Shown here one piece after another: positions 35,321 to 46,200 of a stretch of 64,000 nt of DNA. This DNA is from Zancudomyces culisetae (Eukaryota > Kickxellomycota > Harpellomycetes > Harpellales > Legeriomycetaceae): contig LSSK01000203.1 of NCBI GenBank assembly GCA_001969505.1, forward strand, positions 1 to 64,000, in the 5' to 3' direction. Positions within the stretch are counted from its first letter, which is position 1, and each line of letters begins with the position of its first letter. Both the position numbers and the translations under genes were made by a program. Under the pieces are notes generated by a model, which was given only the letters and a program-made list of their open reading frames with translations, searched no databases and was not told the origin of the DNA.

Positions 35321-35606
35321 ATTATATTGCTTTGGTCCTTTTTTTTCATGTTTAGTTTCCTTAAATTATAAAAAAAAATGAAAGCGTTTATAACAATTTT
35401 ACCCCATTAAACTTCACACCAACTTCTTAATAATACATAGCACTGATACTTAATACGTTTATTTTTAGAACAAAAATAAAGATGCAATATAAACTGTTAT
35501 ACATAATTACGACTAATTTAAAAAAAATTAATCTTTTAGTGGAGGTTGAGCGAAAAGCTATAAAAAAAGCTGTGATTTAAGCATACAATACAAAAGTAAC
35601 ATAAGA

Positions 35607-37244
35607 TCATGACCGTAGGGGTGAAGAAGCGATGTTGAAGCTTTCTAAAATATCTTTTTTATGTGCAATGAACTTGTCAACAAGTAGATTATGGTCATCA
35701 ACACAGCCAATTAGCCGGGTTTGAAGATTGTCAATGTTTTCACGATAAAAGTCATTGTCAAGAAGTAGAGATTCAATTGTGGTTTTGAAGTTTTCGCAAG
35801 AGGGACAATCAGGTTTGGGTGAGATGGTGGTATCGCTATTTCTGGTAACTGAAAATTCGTTATTGTGTACTTTGGTTGTATTTATAGGAAACGGGGTGGG
35901 ATTTTTATCAATCGGTGATGGAAATGGAGAAGATAGCGATACATAGTTTTCCAGACCATCTCCAGAATCGATAAATCTTTTTATTGCAAGGTTTGTGTTG
36001 TTTATCAATTCATACAAATCCACAAAATATGACTTGACTTTTAAACCAGTGCTGTCGATATTGTAGCTTGAGATACCCTTCTGAGCACGACCACTACCCA
36101 GTGTAATTAAGTTTTTTTGATTACAGGAACATATATCCAAGTGGCTAGGAACTATCAGCCTGTTATTCTCAATGAAGTTCTTATTTTCTTTGTCCACCAG
36201 TAATAGCGTGTTTGAAAGTCTGAGTATATACTTCTTTAGAGTTTTGAACTGCGATGCTATTTCACAAAGCTCATTGTACCCCATTTTGTTCGCACCACCA
36301 TCTGCATCATTGGTTTTAACTGTCTTTTGTTTGTTTGATATCAGCATGTTGGATAACTTGGCCTTTAGTAAAATATTCTCCTTTTTTAGTGCTTCATTTT
36401 CAGCCTGACAATTAATTAACTTGTTGGTGATTTTTTGCTCCTTCAATGACAACAAGTAGTTTTTCTTCAAAAGTTCGTTTATAGTATCCATTTTACCATT
36501 GATTTCAAAGCAGAGGTTTTTGTTCATCCCCTCTAAATTATCGATCAGAGCTAGTTGTGACACCAACTGCGCCCTTGTGCTTTTGATTTTCTCCTCCATT
36601 TCTTCAACTTTTTTGTTTTTCTGGTAAATGTCCACACTTTCTTGTGCCAGCCTCTCCACTGATAGGGGGAACGATTCAACTCTACTGCTTTGCCGAAGCT
36701 CTGTCTTTTGGTGACTCTTTGGGCTCTTCAGTTTTGTTTTTACTGTATCGTTCACAGTTGACTGGTACAGGCTTCGTTTGAACTGGTTTGAATTTTCAAT
36801 GGTCAAGCTCTTTTTTTTACTTTCCACACCTTTTATCCTTCGTATATCTCCTCTTACTTCTCTCTTGTCACTGAAAAACCGAGCACCCGAGTCTATGCTA
36901 CCCCTGCGCCAGGTTGGATCATTTATAACTGAACATATGGTGTTCTTTGGATAACAATGATCATCTGCGAACCTTCCTGCTGCAAGCCTCTCGCTTTTTC
37001 CAAAGAGTCTATCCATTCTATTTATTGCTGCTTGCACATTCCCTTCGCTACCATCTGTAGCCCATGCGGGGATTTCTGAGGGTCTTTCGAGGGTTCTTTT
37101 CACGTCGGTGCCTACAACTTTATGCTTTTCTTGCCCTGTTCCTCGAAATGTATGCCCCATCCTGCTCAGCCCCATTGGTGTTTCTACTAGATTGCCCAAA
37201 ACCACATCGTAGGGTTGGGTGCGGCCTTCTGATAATAATTCCAT
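35607..37244 (-). CDS. Coiled-coil protein of unknown function
   Basis: One exon, 545 residues, not recognised. Residues 1-200 are basic and polar with short ordered-looking motifs (PYDVVLGNLVETPMGLSRMG near the start, NTICSVINDPTWRRGSIDSG near 100). About 200-310 form a coiled coil rich in Glu/Lys/Leu (ALIDNLEGMNKNLCFEINGK, NCQAENEALKKENILLKAKL). A second helical stretch around 325-360 (EIASQFKTLKKYILRLSNTL) and a short final coiled coil near 490-520 (LLLDNDFYRENIDNLQTRLI) follow. The layout resembles spindle-pole-body or septin/cytokinesis scaffolds, but I see no diagnostic motif, so no function is assigned. Confidence 0.7.
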   Translation of the reverse strand: MELLSEGRTQPYDVVLGNLVETPMGLSRMGHTFRGTGQEKHKVVGTDVKRTLERPSEIPAWATDGSEGNVQAAINRMDRLFGKSERLAAGRFADDHCYPKNTICSVINDPTWRRGSIDSGARFFSDKREVRGDIRRIKGVESKKKSLTIENSNQFKRSLYQSTVNDTVKTKLKSPKSHQKTELRQSSRVESFPLSVERLAQESVDIYQKNKKVEEMEEKIKSTRAQLVSQLALIDNLEGMNKNLCFEINGKMDTINELLKKNYLLSLKEQKITNKLINCQAENEALKKENILLKAKLSNMLISNKQKTVKTNDADGGANKMGYNELCEIASQFKTLKKYILRLSNTLLLVDKENKNFIENNRLIVPSHLDICSCNQKNLITLGSGRAQKGISSYNIDSTGLKVKSYFVDLYELINNTNLAIKRFIDSGDGLENYVSLSSPFPSPIDKNPTPFPINTTKVHNNEFSVTRNSDTTISPKPDCPSCENFKTTIESLLLDNDFYRENIDNLQTRLIGCVDDHNLLVDKFIAHKKDILESFNIASSPLRS

Positions 37245-40200
37245 TATTTGATTTCTTTTACAGTTTCAATGTATTTTTACTGTTTACTTTTATCTAGTTC
37301 TACACAGTCTTTTTTGAAAAAAAATTCGCTTATGGCATAAAAATAGTTGCAAATATGACAGTGTGTCTATTTTTTTTCTATTTATTATCCACGTTTTCGT
37401 TAACTGAGACCACCAGCTTACCAGCAATATTTACTAGCTTCTTTTTACTTTCTTGCCGTTTTACCCGAAGCGATAGCTCCAGCTTTTAATGGTATTGTTT
37501 TTGCCGTTCTTGTCTTTTCCCTCTTTTTTAAATTCTTGAGATAATAAGTTATGATAAATGTATCCTTTGAAATTCTTTCAAAAGCAAACAATCACACAAA
37601 CTTTACAATTATGTAGAGGAAAATTTTTTGCTTTTTTTTGTTACTATTTATATCTTCCTTTTCTCCAATTATGATTTTAGTTCCCCTTGCTTTTGGCAAG
37701 ACTTTCTCTAATTCGCTTTCTTATGGAATAGAGAAAAATGATCGGGTATTGCTCAGGAGAAATACTCAGTAGCAGTAATACAATTAGTTTAGCTTTTCAG
37801 TGCGGAGAATGATGATTGGTGCCTTGTGATTATCCTGTAGCTTATATTTCCCAAAGCCTGATGTTTTTGTGATCGGTAAAGGCTCCAACTACTTGTTTCC
37901 AGTCAAGAACAGACTCACATATATAGTGTCAAATTGTTTCATTCACTAGAATTGTATCTAAAAAGAGTAAAACGTAATACCTTGACGTTCTTAGAACCAA
38001 CTTTGTACTAAAAATGAGTATATAGCAAATAAACTAATCAATAGTTGTAGATACAATAATACACTTTGCACTCGTAGTCACAAATAGCTATAATGTTGTT
38101 TTTAGATTGCGAAAGTTAAATATCTTTGTGCAATAGCGCATATCTCCATACGAAGGCCTTTATATACTAATGATAGAAGGTCTGGATGATTCTTTTGTAC
38201 AATCATCTATCAATATAACTATACATTAGAAATGTTTCTAGATATAGCTGTCTTTGTTTACCAGTTGTGTGATGTTTGTTTACTTTTCTGAATCCAACGT
38301 ATAGTTGATAGCGTTTTTGGATCTTTTATTTGCATTACAATATCTTTTTATTTAATAAGAGGTTCACCATGATTTTTGCACACACTGATTACATAATCTA
38401 AAAAGACAAAAAATTTGTTGGTGATTAGTACATAACAAAGGGTTTGGATAAGCAGGTACAAACCGAAACCTGCTCTGAATGTGGGAGAAAGAATATGTTG
38501 GAAACAAGCCATTAGTACCACTCATATGACGATTGTTTTGTTATTCAGTTTTCGCTAATTTAGACGTCTTGTTGGCTCTATATTATGTTGGGTCATTTGA
38601 AGCGTGTATTAATTTGAAGAATGATGCAATTATTTTATTTTTACTAGTGTTAGCAATTTTGGTAATTGTAATTTTCAAGGAAATAATCGTTCCATTCACT
38701 TCTTTTGCGCTGTGCTGAGTTTTTGTTTTATTTATTGCCTTGGATAATTTCACAACTAAGTCATTGTGTATTCAGTGCAAATGGAAATACTCAGGGCTCT
38801 TTTAACCCGTAATCCCTGCAATTTTATAAAAATTAAATCCGGAATTATTATCAATCTGTACAACAAAATAGCGTTACATCGGCATCTCAATTATAACAAA
38901 TTAGTAATTATTAATCCAAAATGTAACACTCCTTTTATCTCTAATACTTCCTAATACATCAGTTTTTCACTGTGAAATATTTCTTTAATCAATAGACCTT
39001 GCGTTAAATTTTTTCAATTAACAAGGGTGGTACAAGATTCGGGTTCTCTAAATTACACAGGCAGAAAAATTGCTGCACTGCTTTTTTTATATCTTTCCGT
39101 TTCCTCTTTTACTTCTTTGTTAATAAATGATAATTTTACAGTGCATTTTCGACTAATATTTGCGAAGATTCTTCAAGTATGGCATTATTTATGAAGTGAG
39201 AATCCATTCACTTGACCAATTTTGATTAATTGAATGAATCTGTTTAAATTATTTTTACGAGCACTACAAAATGCAAACAAACAAATTCAAAAAAAGATGA
39301 ATCTTGCTATTTTTGTCCCAACATTAATATCAAAATCACCCAGTATCGACAAATATTAACTAGTACTGGTAACAAATATAACTTTACAGTATTAATTAAT
39401 ATCTACATATCTCACAATTTACTTGGTACTACGGCTTACTGTTTGTTTATATTTTCGGGCGCAGTCAAATAAGATCATCGAAATGCTCTCTTTTCCTTTT
39501 TCTTATTCAAACATGAAACGTGCGTCACTAAAACTTTATTCAGGAACCACCATGGTGCTTGACTGCTCTAATTTTGATCATTAGATCGTTATTATAAACA
39601 ACACCGCAACTGATAAACACGAAAACTCATCTAAGTAGAAGCATAAACGATTTGACACAGAAATATTCTACAAAACAACCGGATCCCCTAATATTCTACA
39701 TGCTACATGTTTACAGCATCCGTGCTCGCCTCTGCATCCATTGACCCCATTTTCTTGCAACTAAACACAGAGAAATGATATTTACGTTTCATGTAGCTAC
39801 GCTATTGTTACATTCGTTCCTTTTGCTTTGAACGAATGATACTTGTTTCTATCATGTTTAATTCAACCCGTAATGGCCTGGTTCGATTGAGAATATACCG
39901 AGTATACTCTTATAAAGTAAAGAGCAAAAACAAAAACAAAGCCAAGGGCAAGGGCAAGGGCAAGGGCAAGGGCAAGGGCAAGGGCAAAATGAGCAAGCTG
40001 AATGGGCTGGGTCTCGATAAAAATGTGCCTTTGTTTTTTTATTTATGTCTTTACAACATCTTGCATGTATGAACGTAATAGATAAATAATACCCTATGCC
40101 TATTTTATTCTGATACCTGCTGATTTTGAAACTTCAAAGATGACTTGATATAAAACAATCACCATTGGGTTTCTGGAGTTGAACCATAACCCGCTATACT

Positions 40201-42710
40201 TTATTTGAATTTTCTCGATATCATCTCCTCCGCTCACCCCCCCCCATACATGTCGAAGGGAGAAACTACTCTTTTTTTAGCTCTTTTAAACAACCACTTT
40301 ATAATGAATGGTTTAACTTTTACTCCATTTACCAAACCTTGCTAAAATGCTTTTATGTAAACCATTCTGTAGTTAGGCATCATATTTAGAGTTTCTATTT
40401 GTAAGATTTTAGAAATGTTTTGAGTATAAAAGAAAATGGCGTTTGTACAATAAACCTTAACAACTCCTCGATGTTTTATAAGAAACTTTATTTTAAACAG
40501 GTTTGGGTAATAAAAGCTTATTTGTAAATATAACTGAATTGGTTTAAAGTTCTAAAGAGTTTATTCTATTTCTGGTAAGCACTAATCAAACTAAATATAA
40601 TATATATATCCTTAAACAAACACTTGTAACACTTGCGCTATAAAAACCTTAAAGTTTGAGCAACTGAACACAAAAAATAGTGACCCGAGCTCATTTGCAT
40701 ACAGTAAAACCCCTTTACATTTGCTTAAATGCAGCCTTATATTTCAAAGTATTACCTAAATCTTGAAATACGGGACCACAAATTGTAACTACACAGCTAT
40801 TTTGAAAATGTAACACACAATATGCGGTTTTTTAGAATTACTATCCCAAATAGACACTATATAATTTGTGAAAATGTAATAAGCTCATTTTAGTAAAAAA
40901 AAATAATTTATAACATCAGAATTAGAAACAGAAATCACCTACAATGGCTAGCACAACGTAAAAGTACACTTGGTTGAATAATAGGTGATAAAATTACCAA
41001 AACCTAGCAAATTTGGCACAGATCACAAATTTATACAATATTACTAAGGTTGAATTATTTTAATTTGATTTGATAAAAGCAAACCTGAAATAGATCTGTA
41101 ATAGCTTTGATCACTGATATAAAAAAAAAACAAACGCATATCTCAAAATGCATAAACACAAAAAGAGACTAATACTGGTCATTTGCTAGTCAGCAGCTTT
41201 AAAAAGTCATGAACTTGTTTTTATTCTTAACCAAAACAGGTCATTAAAGTTGTTTGCAATCAAATACCCTGAATTATAAAATAAAGCTGTAGAAGTAATG
41301 TGTTGGACATTAAGGAGTTGAAAGTTGTCATAAAATTAAAAGATCCATACTATATCAATAGTTACTAACAGGGAAATGGTATAAAGTCTAGTAAATAAGA
41401 AATCTATCTTACTAAACGTGTGATGGTCAAGGGAAATGGAATGAAAAGGGAAAATAGAATATAAATGAAAAAATGCACCCAAAAAACCGAAATGGTTAGA
41501 GGTGAGTAGGAATGAGGAGCTAGTTGTTCTTAAATCAACCTTTAATCCTGAAAAGTCATATAAACCAAGATACAATCACTTTGTAAGAACTATTATTACT
41601 CTCACCATTCAATGTATTAGCCAGATGTACTCAATGCGGCTCATGAAATCTCTATTTTGCTTTAGCAATCTTTCTTTTCTCTTCCAAAAAATCGGGTACA
41701 AAGAATTAAACCATACCATACTAGCTATTCCAATTACCCTATTCTTAAAAGAATATTACGTAATATATCTACAAAATTTTCACCGCTTATAGATTTTTTA
41801 ATCCTTTACATGTTTGAGACTAAAGTAACTGCCACCGTAAATGATAATTATATTCTCGCATTTAAACTATGAGAGTTCTTTACTTTTCTAGTTGAATACC
41901 GTAAAAGACAAAATTATAAAGCAGTTAAGTGAAATCATGTGCTTATGTTTAGTTTAGTTTTATTTTATAACTAAAAAAGAGCTATGTACGCAATAAGAAA
42001 ATACAGAGTCAGATTACGTGCACTCTGATCACCAAACAAATAATACTAAAAAACTTTAAAAGTAGATATTTTCAATGTATATATATTACATTGAAATAAG
42101 TTTAAATTCAATTTAAAGCAATTAAATTTTCAGAATGCTTCAAGTTGATAAATGGATAAATGGATAAATGATAATTAATTCAACTATAATACTATAGTAA
42201 ACTATCTCACTAATACATTTTTGTACTTGCAAACTTAACCGTTAACTTCATTTTTGAAAAAAAAACTAGTATACAGATTGAATAACATAACTTGCTAGGA
42301 ACTAGTCAAACCGTAACTCAGTTGAAACAGATTCATTTCACTGGCTCAAAAAAAAAAATCTAGGTTGAGACCTCACCCATAAAATAGTAGAAATAGGTAT
42401 TCTTTCTACACTAGAAAAAACCAGCAATGCTTTATAGTACATTTAATACCATATTGTGGAAAAAATAAATGTTTGGAAAAGTGTAAATGTGAGAAGGACA
42501 GTAAATCGAATATTTAGTCAGTTCCAAAATATCTTGAAAGTGTTGTACATAAATGTATACATATGAGATTTTTATGGAATGACACAAGTAACACTGTTTA
42601 TTCTAGTATTAGTATCTTTAAAAACCAACATAAAATTAAATCAATTATGTAAAATATTAAAAGCGTAAAACGTATGTATATAATTTTTTTACTTGGTTTG
42701 CAAAAAAGTT
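37245..42710. other. Gene-free block of about 5.4 kb
   Basis: The longest stretch without a recognisable gene. It is AT-rich with many poly-A/T runs, a perfect AAGGGC repeat at 39943-39986 and a C8 run near 40235. A 61-codon open frame at 38533-38718 codes a Leu/Ile/Val-rich peptide that could be a membrane span, without homology known to me. No rRNA, snRNA or transposon hallmark was seen. It could hold a centromere, non-coding RNA or regulatory DNA; the sequence alone does not decide. Confidence 0.6.
39943..39986. repeat. AAGGGC hexanucleotide repeat
   Basis: Seven nearly perfect copies of AAGGGC in the gene-free block. It makes an open frame of Lys-Gly dipeptides in a short ORF that I regard as spurious. 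Confidence 0.95.
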
Positions 42711-42783
42711 GCCTTCTTGGCTCAGTTGGCAGAGCGTCTGCCTAGTAAGCAGAAGGTCGTCGGTTCGATTCCGACAGAAGGCA
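42711..42783 (+). tRNA. tRNA-Thr, anticodon AGT
   Basis: 73-nt cloverleaf: acceptor GCCTTCT/AGAAGGC, D stem GCTC/GAGC, anticodon stem TCTGC/GCAGA with loop CTAGTAA (anticodon at 42744-42746), T stem GTCGG/CCGAC, discriminator A. No intron. All stems pair perfectly. Followed after only six bases (CTGTTT, no run of four or more T) by a second tRNA-Thr, so both are probably in one RNA polymerase III transcript. Confidence 0.97.
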
Positions 42784-42789
42784 CTGTTT

Positions 42790-42861
42790 GCCTGATTAGC
42801 TCAGTGGTAGAGCGTTGGTCTTGTAAACCAAAGGTCGGGTGTTCGATCCACCCATTAGGCA
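42790..42861 (+). tRNA. tRNA-Thr, anticodon TGT
   Basis: 72-nt cloverleaf: acceptor GCCTGAT/ATTAGGC (one G-T pair), D stem GCTC/GAGC, anticodon stem TTGGT/ACCAA with loop CTTGTAA (anticodon at 42822-42824), T stem GGGTG/CACCC, discriminator A. It is a different isoacceptor from the tRNA in front, not a duplicate, since the stems differ in sequence. Confidence 0.97.
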
Positions 42862-42865
42862 TTCA

Positions 42866-42870
42866 TTTTT
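42866..42870 (+). terminator. RNA polymerase III terminator of the tRNA-Thr pair
   Basis: TTTTT four bases after the second tRNA. It is the first T run long enough to end Pol III transcription after the first tRNA start. Confidence 0.75.
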
Positions 42871-43068
42871 GCGATTTTAATTATTTTTTGTTGATTTTCA
42901 TTTTTTTTTTCAATTTGATTTTTTTCGATTTAAAGAAAAATTTTTTATTTTTTATTTTTGATGAAATTGTTAAATCATACCACCGTAATATCATTTATAC
43001 TCTTGGTTTATTAGGTTGATTTCAGTATAATAGCAATCTGGATTTGTATATAAGAATATAACGATATA

Positions 43069-44236
43069 ATGGGTCTGGCAGAGGTAAAAGTTAAACAAAG
43101 AATTGGGGTAGACCCTAGAAATCTAAACTGGGGGAACGGTGAGTTGTTTTGATATATCGATATTCCGTTTTTATTCTATTTATTTTCCACCAAAGTGCGG
43201 TGTATATAACATAATGATATAAATTTATATAGACAAGGATAAATTTGGTTACAAGTTGATGCAGAAAATGGGCTGGAAAGAAGGAAAAGGTTTGGGTGCG
43301 AATGAAAGTGGAATGACAGATAGCCTTAAAGTTAGGTTAAAGCTAAATAATCATGGAATTGGTGCAAACAAGAAAAGTATAGAAAACTGGATGGAGAGTT
43401 CTGGTGATTTTGAGGCTGTTTTAGCAAGACTAAATGGTGGAAGAAGTAATGACAACGAGGGTGGAAGTGGGAGTTCAGAGAGCGATTCCAAAATAGAACA
43501 ACTTCATGCCACTGAGAAGGCGAAGGAAAAGGAAAATGTTGTTCAAGTAAAGTCTGCTGTAATTAGTCACCGTCTAACCCATCGTTCAAAATTTCGAAAA
43601 ATGAAAATGTTGGCGATTCAAGAATTATCAAATGTAAATAAAATTCTCGGAATCAGAGATAACAAGCAAGTCGAACAAACAAAAGAAGTGGAAAATGAGG
43701 CAAAAGGTGAAATGAACAAAAAAAGTTCCGAACCAGACTCTTTTAATACAAAGACCAGCAGTCTAAACATTTACGAATACTTTGCTCAGAAACAACCCCT
43801 TGGTGGTAACAAAAAGCGGACTGAATCAAAGGGCGATGATTCGGATACAAATGCAGATTTTGCCTTTATTGGGTTTAAGAGTGCGAATAGCAATCAAGAA
43901 AATACAGTTGATTTGTCACGTTTTACTAGACCTTCATCGGAATCCACAGTTTCTCAGCTTCAATCTAGCGAAGAGAAGGCAAATAAGAAACGAAAACACC
44001 GTGAAGATGATGTTGACCAAAAAAATAATTCCTCGATTTATTTAGAAGAGGGTTCTTTGAAGAAATCATCAAAAAAACAAAAATCTGACAAGAAAGATAA
44101 GAAGGAAAAGAAGGATAAGAAAGAGAAGAAGCAGAAGAAAGAAAAGAAAGAAAAGAAGGAAAAGAAGGATAAGAAAGAAAAGAAAGAAAAGAAGGGGGAT
44201 GATGATAAGAAAGAGAGAAAAAACAAAGGGAAATAA
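43069..44236 (+). CDS. PXR1: G-patch protein Pxr1/Gno1 (PinX1)
   Basis: Nucleolar activator of the Prp43 helicase in pre-rRNA and snoRNA processing; the human relative PinX1 inhibits telomerase. Exon 1 (43069-43138) codes MGLAEVKVKQRIGVDPRNLN WGN; intron 43139-43232 (donor GTGAGT); exon 2 continues DKDKFGYKLMQKMGWKEGKG and LGANESGMTDSLKVRLKLNN HGIGA, the G-patch. Next come the Pxr1-typical SHRLTHRSKFRKMK block and a long tail of Lys-Lys-Glu/Asp repeats (about residues 285-357) that resembles the KKE/D tail of yeast Pxr1. The product is 357 residues against 271 in S. cerevisiae; the extra length is in the linker and tail. Confidence 0.92.
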
Positions 44237-46200
44237 AAAAAGAAATGGCCAACTTTTACTCTTGCTGCAATCATTGACACTTGTAAACCGGCTTTCCGAT
44301 GATTGGAAATAAAAATATAGAGCTTTTTTCTAAAGATGATTTGCAATTCTTACATTTATACCTATAAAACTTTGACGGAAATGTCGCAGTTGCGTTTTCG
44401 CAACACTAAAACAACCATTATTTATTTATTTAATACTACAGAATTTTCTTTTCTCAACCATGTTGTTATATACAATTGCCCCAGCAACTCACATTGGAAT
44501 CATTAATAAAAACTTCAAGCTTTGGTTGTTGCACTATCTCAGAAATTGCCATTTTCAATTTTACTACTCATGAAAGACTTTGGTAGCTTATAATGAAAAG
44601 TGTGTATAAGAGTTTATAGACTATTTGCCAATTGGTATGCCTGTCCGGCTCAGTAAAAGTATTTTTTTATTCTTGCTGCCATCTTATTTAGCGCCAACCT
44701 CTCATGTGTTTATCTAGCTGCATTGTTGCGCTTTTGTAGCCATTAAAAAGCGGTATTTCTCTATCTTTTGAATTTTCTTGTGTATTTCTTGGTCATCACC
44801 ATCAGCCTTGTTTCAAAATTTATGAACTATAATACGTACATGTCTTGTAGTTTCAAATATGGCAGTGTATAAGGAGTTGGGTGTTTTTTATTCAATTCCT
44901 ATCCACTAATATCATATTTAAATCGTGCAGGAGTGGGATGGAAATATGCAAGACCTAGTGTTGTAAAACATATTGCCAGTTATTGTTCATGTTTTTATAA
45001 AAAATCCCGACTACAACAAATCAAGCATTTCATATTGTCAAAGCCCAAGTAGTAGGCGAAATGAAGGCTAGGAAATAGTTAGGCCTAAGCATTTACGCGT
45101 GTAAAGCTCATTTGTACCCTTGGCTAAAGCTGTTTTGCATCTCTGTCCCAAAATTAAGCTTTTTTTTTCTGTATTGAAGGAATCCAGATTTTCATCAATA
45201 TTAAAGTTCTGGGTCATTTTATTTGTTAGTTCTAGTCAATGGGAGAGTTTTATGTGATAGTATTATTCGCGTGTCAAGTATTAAAAGACAAATTACTCAT
45301 TGGCGTTTTATGGGCAAAAATAAGGCAAATAAAGCTGGGGTATTATGGAGTTTGGATTTACATCCCACTAAATGATTTGATGTGGTTAAGTTGAAATGCT
45401 GTTCCAATGATTTTCCATTTTTTCTTTTGAATAAGAAAGACTATTGCTCAAAAGGCCGTGTAAATTAAAGGAAAAGATGGTAAATGGTGAAATTACTTGT
45501 TGATTTTACCAATTAAACCTAATGTACAAAGATCTAGATGCTCATAATAGTTTCTTTTCAATGTAAAAATAAATTATATTAGTGGGGGTTCAAATAGCAA
45601 GACATGTTTAGTGAAATGTATCCCCAAAATTCAAAATAATCGGTAGGCTCTTCTACCATACTTTTCCCGTCTATGAATAATACACACATCGTTCTAAGTA
45701 GCACGGAATGCTTGTATTATTTCAGGTTTTCGGTTTTATACCACAGGTTATTTTTTTCAATAAATACGCTTGAATAAAACTTGGGTCATATCAAGATTTT
45801 AAAGATTAAATATTAACTCACACTAGCATTTCGCCTATATCAATACACTTTTTCGTTTTGATAATAATTCCCTATTGCAATACTGATGTCTTTTTTGACT
45901 ATTTGAGTGTATCTTTTACTAGATTATATAAAAAATAACTTTAAAAAGAGTCGCACATAATTCAACCACGAAAGCAGCCGAGAAACCAAAAAAAAAACTT
46001 CAACCAACGAGTTTATTGTCATACAACCAACAACTTCTAGAATAAAGATTAACAGAAAATACCATAATAGTATAAACCAAATACTCCTAATGGTTATTTT
46101 TCTTTAAAAAAAAAAAAAGTCAGTGTAAAACAGCACAAACTTAGTGACCTATACAAAACTACAGGAAAATATATACGAGTCCCAATCATATACAACAAGA
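44237..46200. other. Intergenic region between PXR1 and the NOX gene
   Basis: About 2 kb, AT-rich, with no gene recognised on either strand. It should contain the promoter of the NOX-type oxidase. Confidence 0.6.

Noticed and set aside
39836-40072. Lys-Gly repeat open frame as a small gene
   Set aside because: It exists only because of the AAGGGC repeat; no conserved part and no partner exon.
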